Positions 55,480-64,000 of a stretch of DNA of 64,000 nucleotides are shown here, one piece after another. Source of the stretch: Sphaerisporangium perillae (GTDB lineage Bacteria > Actinomycetota > Actinomycetes > Streptosporangiales > Streptosporangiaceae); the NCBI RefSeq assembly GCF_023276435.1, contig NZ_JALLPO010000011.1, forward strand, positions 62,001 to 126,000. Reading direction: 5' to 3'. Position 1 is the stretch's first letter. Every line of letters begins with the position of its first letter. The notes beneath the pieces were generated by a model. It had not been told where the DNA came from. It searched no databases and was given only the letters and a program-made list of their open reading frames with translations. A program made the translations under genes and the position numbers.

Positions 55480-55624
55480 CAAGAACGCTCCGGAATTCAT
55501 AACAATTATGTTGGGTGTCCCGGTTCTGTCCTCGGCATTGGTGACCTTGTGGTCGAATTGTCCCGGTTATGTACCTATCAGCCATGCCGTCATCCATGCA
55601 TGGAAGAACGCGGGGGGTGGCGCG

Positions 55625-58600
55625 GTGAGCATGATGGAAACCGAGACCAAGACCACACTCCAGCCAGGGCCCGTCACGGGCACCAAGCGGCACAGGCGAG
55701 GGGGCGGCCAGGGCGGCCCCGGCCCCCAGCGCGGGCGCGGCGGTGTCGCGCGGCTGTCGCTGCGCAACTGGCGGGTGCCCGCGCGCCTGACCGCGCTCAT
55801 CCTCGTGCCCACGATCGTCGGCGTGCTGCTCGCCGGCCTGCGCGTGGTGTCGTCCATCGACAGCGTCGCCGCCTATCAACGCACCGCCGCCGAAGCGGAG
55901 ATCGCCGGCCATCTGCGCGACCTCAGCCTGCAGATGGGGTTGGAACGCGACAGGGCCATCTGGTTCCAGACCACTCGCCAGCAGAGAACGGCGCTCGCCG
56001 ACCAGCGCAAGACCGTCGACGTCGCCACGACCAAGGTGCGCGACGACCTCGTCAAGATCGACTCCGGGTACGGCGTGCGCGCCGTCCAGGACGCCCTGCA
56101 GGTCGGGAACCGCCTGGACACCATGGCCGTCATCCGCAAGGGCGCCCAGGCCGCCAAGTACAACGATCTGATCGCCTCGCTGCTCCGGCTGCACGACGAG
56201 ATCATCCAGACGAGCGAGGACCCGCAGCTCATCGGCGACGCGCGCGGTCTGAGCGCGCTCGCCCACGCCAAGGAAGAGGCGTCCCAGCAGCGCGGCACGC
56301 TGATCGGCACCCTGGCGCGCGGCGACCGGTTCACCCCCGACAAGCTCGAGGAGTTCATCGCCTCCCGGTCGCGGCAGAAGGCCGCGATGACCACGTTCAA
56401 CGGCGAGGCCGGCGCCGACAACGGCATGCTGCTCGCGCTGACGCTCCGCGGCCAGCAGATGATCAGGGCCGAACTGACCAAGTCGTGGGCCATCGCCCTG
56501 GCCTCCCGCAACCTTCCGGTGCGGGAAGGCAACGTGGGCGGCGGAGCCGTCAAACAGTGGTTCGACGACAGCACCAAGACCATCGAGCTGCTCCAGCGGG
56601 TGGAGAACCAGGTCGCGGCCTCGGTCGCCGCCCGCGCGTCCGCTCTTGAGTCCACCGAGCGGCGCAACGCGATCATCGCCGGCGTCCTGATCCTCGCCCT
56701 CATCCTGCTCGTCCTGGCCACCACGGTGCTCATCGCCCGCTCGCTGGTCCGGCCCCTGCGGCGGCTGCGGTCCGAGGCGCTGGAGATCGCCGGATCCCGG
56801 CTGCCGGCCGTCGTGCGGCGCATGCGCGAGACCGGCGAGGTCGCCGAGGCCGCCGACGTCCAGCCGATCCTCGTCGGCACCCAGGACGAGATCGGAGAGG
56901 TCGCCACCGCGTTCGACGAGGTGCACCGCCAGGCCCTGCGGCTGGCCGCCGAGGAGTCACAGCTGCGCGGCAACGTCAACGCGATGTTCGTCAACCTCTC
57001 GCGGCGCATCCAGACGCTGGTCGAGCGGCAGATCTCGCTCATCGACGGCCTGGAGCGCGGCGAGCAGGACGGCGGGCGCCTGGCCGACCTGTTCAAGCTC
57101 GACCACCTCGCCACCCGCATGCGGCGCAACAGTGAGAACCTGCTGGTCCTGGCCGGGCACGAGGCCGCGCGCAAGCGCAGCCAGCCCGCCAAGCTGGTCG
57201 ACGTGGTCCGGGCCTCGCTGTCGGAGGTCGAGGGCTACGAGCGCGTCAGCGTCAAGGTCCACCGCAACTCGGCCATCGCGGGACACGCGGCCAACGACGT
57301 GGTCCACCTGGTCGCCGAGCTGGTCGAGAACGCCCTCGCCTTCTCGCCGGGCAACACCCGCGTCGTGGTGTCGAGCAGCATGATCGAGGGCGGTGGCGCG
57401 CTGCTCGCCGTCAGCGACGCGGGCATCGGCATGACCGCCGAGGAGATCGCCGAGGTCAACCGGCGGCTCGCCGATCCGCCCGTCGTGGACGTCTCGGTGT
57501 CCCGCCGCATGGGCCTGTTCGTGGTGGGCCGCCTTGCGCTGCGCCACGACATCCGCGTCCAGCTCCGGCGCGGCGACTCGGCGGGCCTCATCGCCATGGT
57601 CCTGTTCCCGCCACAGCTCATCACCGTGGCCGGCGGCCGCGGGCCGGTGCTGCCGCAGCGCGGCGCCACCCAGGACACCCCCACGCCCGCGTCCGGCGCG
57701 GGGCGGGCGCCCAACGGGTCCGGTCCCGGCGGCCAGGGCGGCGAGTCGTCCTCCGCCTTCAACGCCGGGTCGCAGTCCAACGGCACCGGCTCCTACCCGG
57801 CCCCGAACGGCACAGGCTCCTACCCGGCCCCGAACGGCACAGGCTCCTACCCGGCCCCGAACGGCACAGGCTCCTACCCGGCCCCGAACGGCACAGGCTC
57901 CTACCCGGCCCCGAACGGCACAGGCTCCTACCCGGCCCCGAACGGCACAGGCTCCTACCCGGCCCCGAACGGCACAGGCTCGTTCCCGGTTCCCAACGGC
58001 ACAGGCTCCTCGCCCGGCTCGGCCGGTGAAGGGCCGACGACACCTCGCCCGCTGGGGGCCTTCGGCGGGCCCGCGCCTACCGGGCCCGTCCCCGGGCACA
58101 CCGGCCCGGTCCCGGCGTCCGGAGCCGCCGACCCGTCCCACCGGTCCGACGAGTCCTCGTTCGGGCCGGTCGGCCCGACCACCGGGCCCCGGACGGGACC
58201 TTTCACGCCCTCCGGCCCGCGTACCGGACCCGAGGGACCGTGGACCGGACCCGAGGGACCGCGGACCGGGCCTGAGGGGCCGCGCACCGGCCCCGTGACG
58301 CCCGGCGGCGCGGAGTCGCGGCTGGAGCGGGGTGACGAGTTCTTGCCGATCTTCGCCTCCGTCGAGTCGGCGTGGTTCCGCCGTCCCGACCCCGGCGAGA
58401 TCGCCGCGACCCGGGGCCAGGCGCCGGCGGGCCCGGAAGCAACGGGAGGGGCACCGCGCGTGGAGCGGTTCGAGGGAGCAGGGCAGGCGAGTCCCGCCGA
58501 GCCCGTTCCGCAGGCACCCGAGCCTTCGCGACCCGCCACCGGCGGAGCGGCATGGGGCTCCACGGCCGACAGCGGATGGCAGGCGGCCGACGCGGTGAAG

Positions 58601-58840
58601 GATCCCACTCTGGGAGGGATCACTTCGTCCGGTTTGCCGAAGAGGACACCGAAGGCCAACCTTGTGCCGGGATCGGTCACCGGCCCGTCCGCTCCGGCGG
58701 CGGCGCCCTCACCGCCCCCGCAGGTGTCCGCCGAGCAGATCCGTGCCCGGATGTCGCGGTTCCAGCAGGGGATCCAGCGAGGCCGGGCGGACATCACGGA
58801 GACGGCGTCCCGCAACACCGATACCGACCAACTTGACTGA
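55625..58840 (+). CDS. Conservon kinase-like protein with NIT sensor domain (CvnA-type)
   Basis: 1071 residues. N-terminal TM near 55-78, a nitrate/nitrite-sensing-type (NIT) extracellular domain (about 80-345), TM2 near 352-378, HAMP, a poorly conserved dimerisation region (VNLSRRIQTLVERQISLIDG) and HATPase_c (552-660; ENALAFSPGN, DAGIGM). The C-terminal 400 residues are disordered and hold nine NGTGSYPAP-type repeats (718-799) and GPRTGPE repeats. CvnA proteins pair with a roadblock protein, DUF742 and a Ras-like GTPase encoded next; they are atypical kinases acting through the GTPase. GTG 55625. Confidence 0.92.
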   Translation: MSMMETETKTTLQPGPVTGTKRHRRGGGQGGPGPQRGRGGVARLSLRNWRVPARLTALILVPTIVGVLLAGLRVVSSIDSVAAYQRTAAEAEIAGHLRDLSLQMGLERDRAIWFQTTRQQRTALADQRKTVDVATTKVRDDLVKIDSGYGVRAVQDALQVGNRLDTMAVIRKGAQAAKYNDLIASLLRLHDEIIQTSEDPQLIGDARGLSALAHAKEEASQQRGTLIGTLARGDRFTPDKLEEFIASRSRQKAAMTTFNGEAGADNGMLLALTLRGQQMIRAELTKSWAIALASRNLPVREGNVGGGAVKQWFDDSTKTIELLQRVENQVAASVAARASALESTERRNAIIAGVLILALILLVLATTVLIARSLVRPLRRLRSEALEIAGSRLPAVVRRMRETGEVAEAADVQPILVGTQDEIGEVATAFDEVHRQALRLAAEESQLRGNVNAMFVNLSRRIQTLVERQISLIDGLERGEQDGGRLADLFKLDHLATRMRRNSENLLVLAGHEAARKRSQPAKLVDVVRASLSEVEGYERVSVKVHRNSAIAGHAANDVVHLVAELVENALAFSPGNTRVVVSSSMIEGGGALLAVSDAGIGMTAEEIAEVNRRLADPPVVDVSVSRRMGLFVVGRLALRHDIRVQLRRGDSAGLIAMVLFPPQLITVAGGRGPVLPQRGATQDTPTPASGAGRAPNGSGPGGQGGESSSAFNAGSQSNGTGSYPAPNGTGSYPAPNGTGSYPAPNGTGSYPAPNGTGSYPAPNGTGSYPAPNGTGSYPAPNGTGSFPVPNGTGSSPGSAGEGPTTPRPLGAFGGPAPTGPVPGHTGPVPASGAADPSHRSDESSFGPVGPTTGPRTGPFTPSGPRTGPEGPWTGPEGPRTGPEGPRTGPVTPGGAESRLERGDEFLPIFASVESAWFRRPDPGEIAATRGQAPAGPEATGGAPRVERFEGAGQASPAEPVPQAPEPSRPATGGAAWGSTADSGWQAADAVKDPTLGGITSSGLPKRTPKANLVPGSVTGPSAPAAAPSPPPQVSAEQIRARMSRFQQGIQRGRADITETASRNTDTDQLD
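57779..58021 (+). repeat. Nine 27-bp in-frame repeats (NGTGSYPAP) in the CvnA-like gene
   Basis: Units 2-7 are identical at base level, indicating recent expansion; unit 1 differs by one base and units 8-9 diverge. Each unit contains one N-x-T triplet. A second, shorter set of 21-bp-type GPRTGPE repeats lies at about 58215-58300. Confidence 0.92.
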
Positions 58841-58864
58841 CGCGGTACTGATGAGGAGGGGCTC

Positions 58865-59287
58865 GTGATTGAGCTGAGTCACGAGGCACGCAGGTTCGAC
58901 TGGCTGATCACGGAGTTCGTGAGCGGCACACCTGGCGTGGCGCACGCGGTCGTGGTCTCGGCCGACGGGTTGCGGCTGGCGAACTCCGACGGGTTCCCGC
59001 CCGACCGGGCCGACCAGCTCGCGGCCGTCGCCGCGGGGCTGCTGAGCCTGACCGTGGGCGCCTCGCGCGTGTTCGACGGCGGCGGCGTGACGCAGACCGT
59101 CGTGGAGATGCAGTACGGCATCATGCTCGTGATGGCGATCAGCGACGGCTCCTGCCTGGCCGTGCTGGCGTCGCCCGACTGCGATATGGGCCTGGTGGCC
59201 TACCAGATGACGCTGCTGGTCGAGCGCGCGGGCCAGGTGCTCACCCCGGCCCTCCGCGCCGAGTTGCAGACCTCCAGGATCCGGTGA
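58865..59287 (+). CDS. Roadblock/LC7 protein (CvnB-type)
   Basis: 140 residues: FDWLITEFVSGTPGVAHAVVVSADGLRLANS and GFPPDRADQLAAVAAGLLSLT. Roadblock/LC7 fold of the conservon; in related systems it acts with CvnD as GTPase-activating or scaffold protein. GTG 58865 has GGAGGGG upstream. Ends GTGA-overlapping the DUF742 gene. Confidence 0.95.
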   Translation: MIELSHEARRFDWLITEFVSGTPGVAHAVVVSADGLRLANSDGFPPDRADQLAAVAAGLLSLTVGASRVFDGGGVTQTVVEMQYGIMLVMAISDGSCLAVLASPDCDMGLVAYQMTLLVERAGQVLTPALRAELQTSRIR

Positions 59288-59646
59288 TGCTCGAGGGTGA
59301 CGGGAACGAGGACGAGCCTCTCTTCCGTCCGTACGCCGTCACCGGGGGCCGGGCAGAGCCGAACTACCACCTCGCGATGGAAACTCTGGTCTCATCGGCC
59401 CCCATAATGGGCGATGATTTGTCTCTGCTCACTCCCGAGCAAGAAGCGATCATCGTGCTCTGCCACTCCGTCCGTTCGGTCGCCGAGGTCTCCGCGCTGT
59501 TGCGGGTGCCGCTCGGCGTGGCCCGCGTGCTGATCGCGGATATGGCCGACGAAGGTCTGGTGCGCCTGCATTTGCCGCGGCTTAACCAGGGACAACCGGA
59601 CCACAACCTGCTTGAAAGGGTTCTCAGTGGACTTCGCAGGCTCTAG
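59284..59646 (+). CDS. DUF742 protein (CvnC-type)
   Basis: 120 residues from GTG 59284 (ATG 59287 also possible). DUF742 pattern: LFRPYAVTGGRAEPNY, LLTPEQEAIIVLC, SVAEVSALLRVPLGVARVLIAD, GLVRLHLPRL. It contains a winged-helix-like segment; conservon subunit of uncertain function. Overlaps both neighbours. Confidence 0.95.
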   Translation: MMLEGDGNEDEPLFRPYAVTGGRAEPNYHLAMETLVSSAPIMGDDLSLLTPEQEAIIVLCHSVRSVAEVSALLRVPLGVARVLIADMADEGLVRLHLPRLNQGQPDHNLLERVLSGLRRL

Positions 59647-60217
59647 CCGTGGCCCCGCGCTGACGTCGACGAAGATCGTCGTCGCGGGTGGGTTCGGCGT
59701 CGGCAAGACCACCTTTGTGGGAGCGGTGTCGGAGATCCTCCCGCTCACCACCGAGGCGGTCATGACCGACGCCAGCGCGGGCATCGACGACCTGGGTCTG
59801 ACCCCGCACAAGACCACGACCACGGTGGCGATGGACTTCGGCCGGCTCTCGCTGGACCAGGACCTGATCCTCTACCTGTTCGGCACGCCCGGGCAGCACC
59901 GGTTCTGGTTCATGTGGGACGACCTGGTCCGCGGCGCGATCGGCGCCGTCGTCCTGGTCGACACCCGGCGCCTGGCCGACTGCTTCCCGGCCATCGACTA
60001 CTTCGAGGAGGCCGGGCTTCCCTTCGTCGTGGGCATCAACGGCTGGGACGGGCACTACCCGCACGTCGAGCAGGAGGTCCGCGAGGCCCTCACGCTGGCG
60101 CCGCACATCCCGATCGTGCGCACCGACGCGCGCTCCAGGGACGCGGTGAAGTCCACCCTGATCACGCTCGTGGAGTACGTCCTGACCCTTAGATCGGCGT
60201 ACGGCCGCACCAACTGA
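59627..60217 (+). CDS. Conservon GTP-binding protein (CvnD-type)
   Basis: 196 residues from GTG 59627 (AAAGGG upstream, overlapping DUF742 by 20 bases). P-loop GGFGVGKTT at 21-29, switch region with TTTVAMDFGR, G3-like FGTPGQHRFWF and the G4-like GINGWDG. Ras-like small GTPase of the MglA/CvnD class, normally working with the roadblock partner. Last gene of the conservon. Confidence 0.95.
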   Translation: MDFAGSSRGPALTSTKIVVAGGFGVGKTTFVGAVSEILPLTTEAVMTDASAGIDDLGLTPHKTTTTVAMDFGRLSLDQDLILYLFGTPGQHRFWFMWDDLVRGAIGAVVLVDTRRLADCFPAIDYFEEAGLPFVVGINGWDGHYPHVEQEVREALTLAPHIPIVRTDARSRDAVKSTLITLVEYVLTLRSAYGRTN

Positions 60218-60257
60218 CCGGCCCGCGCGGCCGAGCCGATCGGCCGAGCCGACCGAG

Positions 60258-61217
60258 CTAACCGGCCGAGCCGGCCCACCACGTCGCCGCGACCAGCTCG
60301 GCGACCAGGGTCTCCGTCAGCAGGGCCACCTCGGGGTCGCCGTCGCCCGCGTACCTGAGAGCGCGGGCGCCCTGCACCGTGCCGCCGACCGCGAGCACGG
60401 TCGAGCCGCGCTGCCGCACCCACTCCATGGCCTGCTCGTCGTAGCGCGATCCGGGGAACAGGACGGCCCGGTAGTCGAGGGTCTTGGTCAGGTACACGTC
60501 GACGTGCGCCCAGTCGCCGGTCTCGCACGCGTCGGCGGGGCGCCGCGGCCCTTCGCGGAACATCAGCGCCGACTGCTCGGCCGAGGACAGCCGTTCGGCG
60601 GGCGCGATCGTGTAGACGCCGTGCGGCCCGGAAAGCAGTTCCAGGACGTCGGCCAGCCAGGTGCCCCTGCGGTCCAGCAGGTCGCCGGTGGCGTCGGCGG
60701 CGCGGCGCACCAGCCCGGGGAGGTCGGCCTTGACGCCGGTGAGCCGTGCCTGCAGGGCGAGGAGCAGCGCGAGCGTGTGCTGGAACGTGCGGCAGGAGAC
60801 GCCGCCGCGTTCCTCGCCCGCCACCATGTCCACCACCAGGTCGGCCCCGAGGGTGACGGGGGAGCCGGGGGTGTTGGTGAGCGCGACGATCGGCGACCTG
60901 CCGTGGTGGCGCTCCAGCGCGTCCAGGGTCTCCCGGCTGGCGCCGGTGGCCGAGATGGCGACGACCAGCGTGCCGGGCGCGGGCGGGTGGCCGAGCTCGG
61001 CGGAGGCGTACTCGGCGACCGCGTCGACGCCGGCGGCGCGCAGCCGCAGCGCCGCCACCCCGGCGGCGTAGCGGGAGCTGCCCATGCCGAGGAAGACGAC
61101 CCGCCGGGGGTTCTCGGGCAGCCCGTCGAACGGGTCCCCCTCTTCCAGGGCGGTGGCGAGCGCGTCGAGCGCCGCGGGCTTGGCTTCCAGGTCGGCCAGG
61201 TAAAGCTCGGGGTTCAC
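60258..61217 (-). CDS. SIS-domain protein (glucosamine-phosphate isomerase/deaminase-like)
   Basis: 319 residues with two SIS domains: VVFLGMGSSRYAAGVAALRL, VVAISATGASRETLDALE, VALTNTPGSPVTLGADLVVD, then LSSAEQSALMFREGPRRPAD and VLAVGGT. It resembles the isomerase half of GlmS without the glutaminase, so it should act on amino-sugar phosphates. Four-base overlap with the kinase-like gene upstream suggests a linked pathway: phosphorylate glucosamine, then isomerise and deaminate it. GTG 61217 after GAGGAG. Confidence 0.85.
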   Translation of the reverse strand: MNPELYLADLEAKPAALDALATALEEGDPFDGLPENPRRVVFLGMGSSRYAAGVAALRLRAAGVDAVAEYASAELGHPPAPGTLVVAISATGASRETLDALERHHGRSPIVALTNTPGSPVTLGADLVVDMVAGEERGGVSCRTFQHTLALLLALQARLTGVKADLPGLVRRAADATGDLLDRRGTWLADVLELLSGPHGVYTIAPAERLSSAEQSALMFREGPRRPADACETGDWAHVDVYLTKTLDYRAVLFPGSRYDEQAMEWVRQRGSTVLAVGGTVQGARALRYAGDGDPEVALLTETLVAELVAATWWAGSAG

Positions 61218-62335
61218 GCGATCTCCTCGGCGGGGGGTGGGACGGTCTCGACGGCGGCGGGGTGCGGCCGCGGGTCGCCGGGGAAGCGGCTCCGCAGCAC
61301 GCCCATGGGGGCGTAGCGCCAGCGGGGCAGGTGCCGCGCGGCGTAGATCAGCTCGCGGCACTCCTGCTCGATCTCGAACGGCGCCAGCAGCGACTCCTCC
61401 AGCAGCGCCGGCCTGCCGTGCGCGGCAAGCCCCTCGCGGTAGGCGCGGAGCAGGACGCCGCGCGCGGTGGCGGCCCAGGCGAGCGCCCGCGCCGGGTCGG
61501 CGTCCCGGCGGCGGATCGCCACCTGGGCCACGTGCTCGAGGCTCGTGCGGAGCTGGGAGAGGTCGCGGGCGGCGGGCTGGAACGGGTCGGCGCCGGCGAC
61601 CGTGGGGTTGCCGTCGAAGTCGATGACGGCGTACCCCTCACGCCAGCGGAGCGTCTGGCCGACGTGCAGGTCGCCGTGGATGCGGATCAGCGGTGTGGCC
61701 TCCACGCGGCCGAGGGCCTCCAGCAGGCCGGACAGGGTGCGCGCGTGCCCGGCGAGCCAGGCGCCGTCCTCGCCATCGGTGAGCGCGAGCGCCTCGGCCA
61801 GAGCCTGCCCGGCGCGCGCGGCCCACGCCTCGCCCGGACTTGCGGTGCGCACCGGGTCGGGGAAGTCCGGCGAGGGGGTGGCCATCGCGGCGTGCAGGTC
61901 GGCGGCGAGCCGTCCGAGGTCTGCGGCGAAGGCGGTGCGCCCGGCCACGGCCTCGTCCACGCACCACTCCCAGCCGTCCGTGGCGTCCGGCAGGTAGGCG
62001 GTGACCAGGGCGACCAGCGTCTCGGTCCCGCCGGGCGAGGGCGCCGACAGCGCGGCATAGGGCAGGGCGGTCGCGGTGAAGCCGACCGCCGTCAGGTGGG
62101 CGAAGATCTCCGGTGCGGGCTGGGGGAGCGGCGGGGGCGGGGTGAGCCACTTGACGACGACCCGCTCGTCGACGACCACCGAACGGTTGGTCTGGTCGAC
62201 GTCGAACCCGCGTTCACCGGCCGTGGCCTCGATGGGCGGAAGTGGGTGGAACCGCACGACCGTGTGATTCCCCGGCACGCCCGCCCCCTGGGACAGGGCA
62301 GCGACCAGCGCCGCGGTCGCGCCGTCCCCGGCCAC
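61214..62335 (-). CDS. Maltokinase-like phosphotransferase, probable glucosamine kinase
   Basis: About 373 residues from GTG 62335; TTG 62416 would add 27. Kinase C-lobe: IRIHGDLHVGQTLRW (catalytic loop, near 219), YAVIDFDGNPTV (metal loop, near 236), RDLSQLRTSLEHVA, and the CRELIYAARHLPRWRYAP tail typical of the maltokinase/SjGlcNK group. N-lobe lysine in VVVKWLTP. Characterised relatives phosphorylate glucosamine. Next to an SIS protein and divergent from an ABC uptake system, as in related actinomycetes. Confidence 0.75.
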   Translation of the reverse strand: MAGDGATAALVAALSQGAGVPGNHTVVRFHPLPPIEATAGERGFDVDQTNRSVVVDERVVVKWLTPPPPLPQPAPEIFAHLTAVGFTATALPYAALSAPSPGGTETLVALVTAYLPDATDGWEWCVDEAVAGRTAFAADLGRLAADLHAAMATPSPDFPDPVRTASPGEAWAARAGQALAEALALTDGEDGAWLAGHARTLSGLLEALGRVEATPLIRIHGDLHVGQTLRWREGYAVIDFDGNPTVAGADPFQPAARDLSQLRTSLEHVAQVAIRRRDADPARALAWAATARGVLLRAYREGLAAHGRPALLEESLLAPFEIEQECRELIYAARHLPRWRYAPMGVLRSRFPGDPRPHPAAVETVPPPAEEIA

Positions 62336-62372
62336 CGGCGTATTTCCGTGCGACGCGGGGCCGTGAGGATCT

Positions 62373-62390
62373 GTTGAACTCGGATTCAAC
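62373..62390. promoter_or_regulatory. Inverted repeat GTTGAA-ctcgga-TTCAAC in the divergent promoter
   Basis: Perfect 6-bp arms, 38 bases before the kinase GTG and about 150 bases before the ABC solute-binding gene. Placement suits a repressor of both operons. The regulator is not in the window. Confidence 0.5.
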
Positions 62391-62542
62391 TCAGGTACCA
62401 AACTACGAGCTAACAATGTCCGGGAAAGTCTTGCTCATGTTGATATGTGCTGCAACACTCCTGATTTGGTCTGCCGTGCGAAGGTCAGGCACTGCGGTCT
62501 CTCTCGTACCACAGAACCTTGAGAACCTAAGGAGTAGCGGCT

Positions 62543-63679
62543 GTGTCCCGAATCCGGTACACCCGTCATCTACCGGCTGCCACGGTGGCCGCCGGCCTTG
62601 TGCTTGCCCTCGCGGCGTGTGGCGGTAGCAGCTCGACCAGCGCCGACGGCGCGGCCCCGAGCGCGGCGGCCGAGCAGCTCAACCCCAACGCCGATCTGAG
62701 CAAGCAGTCGCTCACGATCACGATCTGGGACGGCTACAGCCCGAAGGACCTGGCCGACCAGGTCAAGAAGAAGCTGGGCTTCGAGCTGAAGACCGCCATC
62801 CACGACACCAACGAGACGGCGATGGCGAAGCTGACCGCCAACGCCGACAGTGGCATCGATGTGGCCTTCGTCTCCGGCCAGTACGCCCAGGCGCTCAACG
62901 AGCAGGGGCTGCTCGAGCCGCTCCACTCCGAGCTGATCCCGAACCTCGCGAACCTCTACCCCGAGGCCGCGCAGCTCTCCTTCGACAAGGGCAACAAGTT
63001 CTCGGTCCCCTACACCTGGGGCACGACGGGCATCTGCTACCGCACCGACCTGGTGAAGACTCCTCCCACCAGTTGGAACGATCTTCTTAACCCGTCAGCG
63101 GACCTCAAGGGCAAGGTCACCATGATGACCACCGAGCGCTGGCTCGCGCTTCCCGCCCTGAAGCAGCTCGGCCTCTCCATCAACACCACCGACGACAAGC
63201 AGCTCGCCCAGGCCAAGGACCTCCTGCTCAAGGCCAAGCAGGGGGGGATGCTCTACGACGACACCACCTTCGGCGCCAAGCTGGAGAAGGGCGAGGCCGC
63301 CCTGGTCGAGGCGTGGGACGGCTGGTGCCCGACCACCAACCCGAAGATCAAGTTCGTGGTGCCCAAGGAGGGCAGCGACCTCTGGTCGGACACCATGGTG
63401 ATCATGAAGACCTCCAAGAACAAGGAGGCCGCGCACGCGTTCATCAACTACATCCTCGACCCGGCGGTCCACAGCTGGGTGGGCGAGAACATCCTGTACA
63501 AGGTGCCGAACAAGGCCGCCATGGACCTCCTGATCAAGAACAACCAGGATCTCCTCGCCAAGAACACCCCCCTGCAGATGACCCCGGCGGAGCTGCTGAA
63601 GGGCGAGTCCATCGTCGACCTCGGCGAGGCCTCCACCAAGTACACCCGCCTGGCCACCGAGATCTCCGCCAACCAGTGA
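62543..63679 (+). CDS. ABC transporter solute-binding lipoprotein (PotD-like fold)
   Basis: 378 residues. Lipobox cysteine C26 after LVLALAAC, Ser/Ala linker, then a type II periplasmic-binding fold of the spermidine/putrescine (PotD/PotF) group: ITIWDGYSPKDLADQVKK, VAFVSGQYAQALNEQGLLEP, SVPYTWGTTGICYRTDLV, DLWSDTMVIMKTSKN. The kinase and SIS neighbours suggest an amino sugar as ligand, whereas the fold suggests a polyamine; unresolved. RBS AAGGAG before GTG 62543. Confidence 0.93.
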   Translation: MSRIRYTRHLPAATVAAGLVLALAACGGSSSTSADGAAPSAAAEQLNPNADLSKQSLTITIWDGYSPKDLADQVKKKLGFELKTAIHDTNETAMAKLTANADSGIDVAFVSGQYAQALNEQGLLEPLHSELIPNLANLYPEAAQLSFDKGNKFSVPYTWGTTGICYRTDLVKTPPTSWNDLLNPSADLKGKVTMMTTERWLALPALKQLGLSINTTDDKQLAQAKDLLLKAKQGGMLYDDTTFGAKLEKGEAALVEAWDGWCPTTNPKIKFVVPKEGSDLWSDTMVIMKTSKNKEAAHAFINYILDPAVHSWVGENILYKVPNKAAMDLLIKNNQDLLAKNTPLQMTPAELLKGESIVDLGEASTKYTRLATEISANQ

Positions 63680-63689
63680 CGGTCTCGCG

Positions 63690-64000
63690 TTGACTGCCAA
63701 GCACGACATCGCACCACCCGGCGCACCACCCGGCGCACCACCCGGCGCGCCGGCCGGCCCCTCCACGGGCCGGCCGTCGCGCCGGAGCCGTGGCCTCGGG
63801 ACGGCCGCCGCCCGCCTGGCGTTCCTCGGCCCGGGGCTCGGCTATCTGATCGTCCTGCTGCTCGTACCACTGGCCCTCGTGCTCAGCTACACCGTCTTCC
63901 GGAGGGGACGGTTCGGCGGGGTGGTGTACGAGTGGACCCTCGAGAACTTCACCCGGCTGTTCGATCCTCTCTATTTCGACGTCGTCCTGAGTTCGGTGAA
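63690..64000 (+). CDS. ABC transporter permease, cut by the window end
   Basis: From TTG 63690, 11 bases after the solute-binding gene. A Pro/Gly/Ala repeat (PPGA units, 12-bp DNA repeats at about 63713-63750) precedes a TM helix (LAFLGPGLGYLIVLLLVPLA) and YTVFRRG, then FTRLFDPLYFDVVLSSV as in PotB-type permeases. Incomplete at the 3' end. Confidence 0.85.
   Translation, partial: MTAKHDIAPPGAPPGAPPGAPAGPSTGRPSRRSRGLGTAAARLAFLGPGLGYLIVLLLVPLALVLSYTVFRRGRFGGVVYEWTLENFTRLFDPLYFDVVLSSV

Overview
This 64 kb window is high-GC DNA with GTG/TTG starts, many 4-bp start/stop overlaps and families typical of filamentous actinomycetes: a complete conservon (kinase-like, roadblock, DUF742 and GTPase genes), a WhiJ-like trio (ATPase, XRE/DUF5753, DUF397), a 13E12-type DUF222/HNH protein, an F420/LLM oxidoreductase and an amtB-glnK-glnD operon with a GlnR-like site. 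I infer a Streptosporangiales or Streptomycetales-like chromosome; the sequence alone does not name the genus. No integrated phage, CRISPR array or complete transposon was seen.

Layout. 0-2.2 kb: the 3' part of a papain-fold (Tox-PL-like) toxin, its Imm35-like partner, a VOC protein, and a UvrA-paralogue remnant that joins the family's N-terminus to its C-terminus. 2.2-7.6 kb (minus): a NarL-type two-component system followed by a MacB/FtsX-type ABC exporter, with a palindrome in front. 7.6-15.1 kb: a possible 29-codon gene, a helical protein that may be a type VII secretion substrate, a class I-shaped tRNA with a UAG anticodon, a Bcp peroxiredoxin, a DUF3618 protein, a PLP-fold III enzyme, a large membrane protein, an MFS remnant, and a divergent GlxA-type regulator/isochorismatase pair sharing a perfect palindrome. 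15.1-24.4 kb: a lipoprotein, an OmpR/kinase pair, a membrane protein behind a palindrome-rich promoter, a DUF222/HNH protein, the WhiJ-like trio, a reductase, then a graveyard of gene and IS-like fragments.

24.4-36.5 kb: a frameshifted gene, a TetM/OtrA-like GTPase, a glycine catabolic set (tandem glycine riboswitch, gcvT, gcvH, L-serine dehydratase), and a gamma-glutamyl-amine pathway (PuuA-, PuuC- and PuuD-like enzymes plus an SDR) facing a FadR/GntR regulator. 36.5-44.3 kb: a TetR remnant, a CsbD-like protein, an esterase, an LLM oxidoreductase, and a three-gene locus (DUF4331, TPR, NicO-type metal exporter). 44.6-51.2 kb: an ABC exporter, an RpiR regulator, an SDR, HutF and a group 2 sigma factor. 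51.4-60.2 kb: nitrogen operon and conservon. 60.2-64 kb: SIS protein and glucosamine-kinase-like protein divergent from an ABC uptake system that runs off the window.

Two themes stand out. Local tandem repeats are common: several are copies of a gene's own 3' end placed just past its stop codon (toxin, gcvH, CsbD-like, NicO exporter), others are in-frame expansions (five 30-bp units at the exporter's signal-peptide junction; nine 27-bp units in the conservon kinase). The best candidates for undescribed biology are the DUF4331/TPR/NicO locus with its repeated export junction, the UAG tRNA without a long variable arm, and the UvrA deletion remnant.
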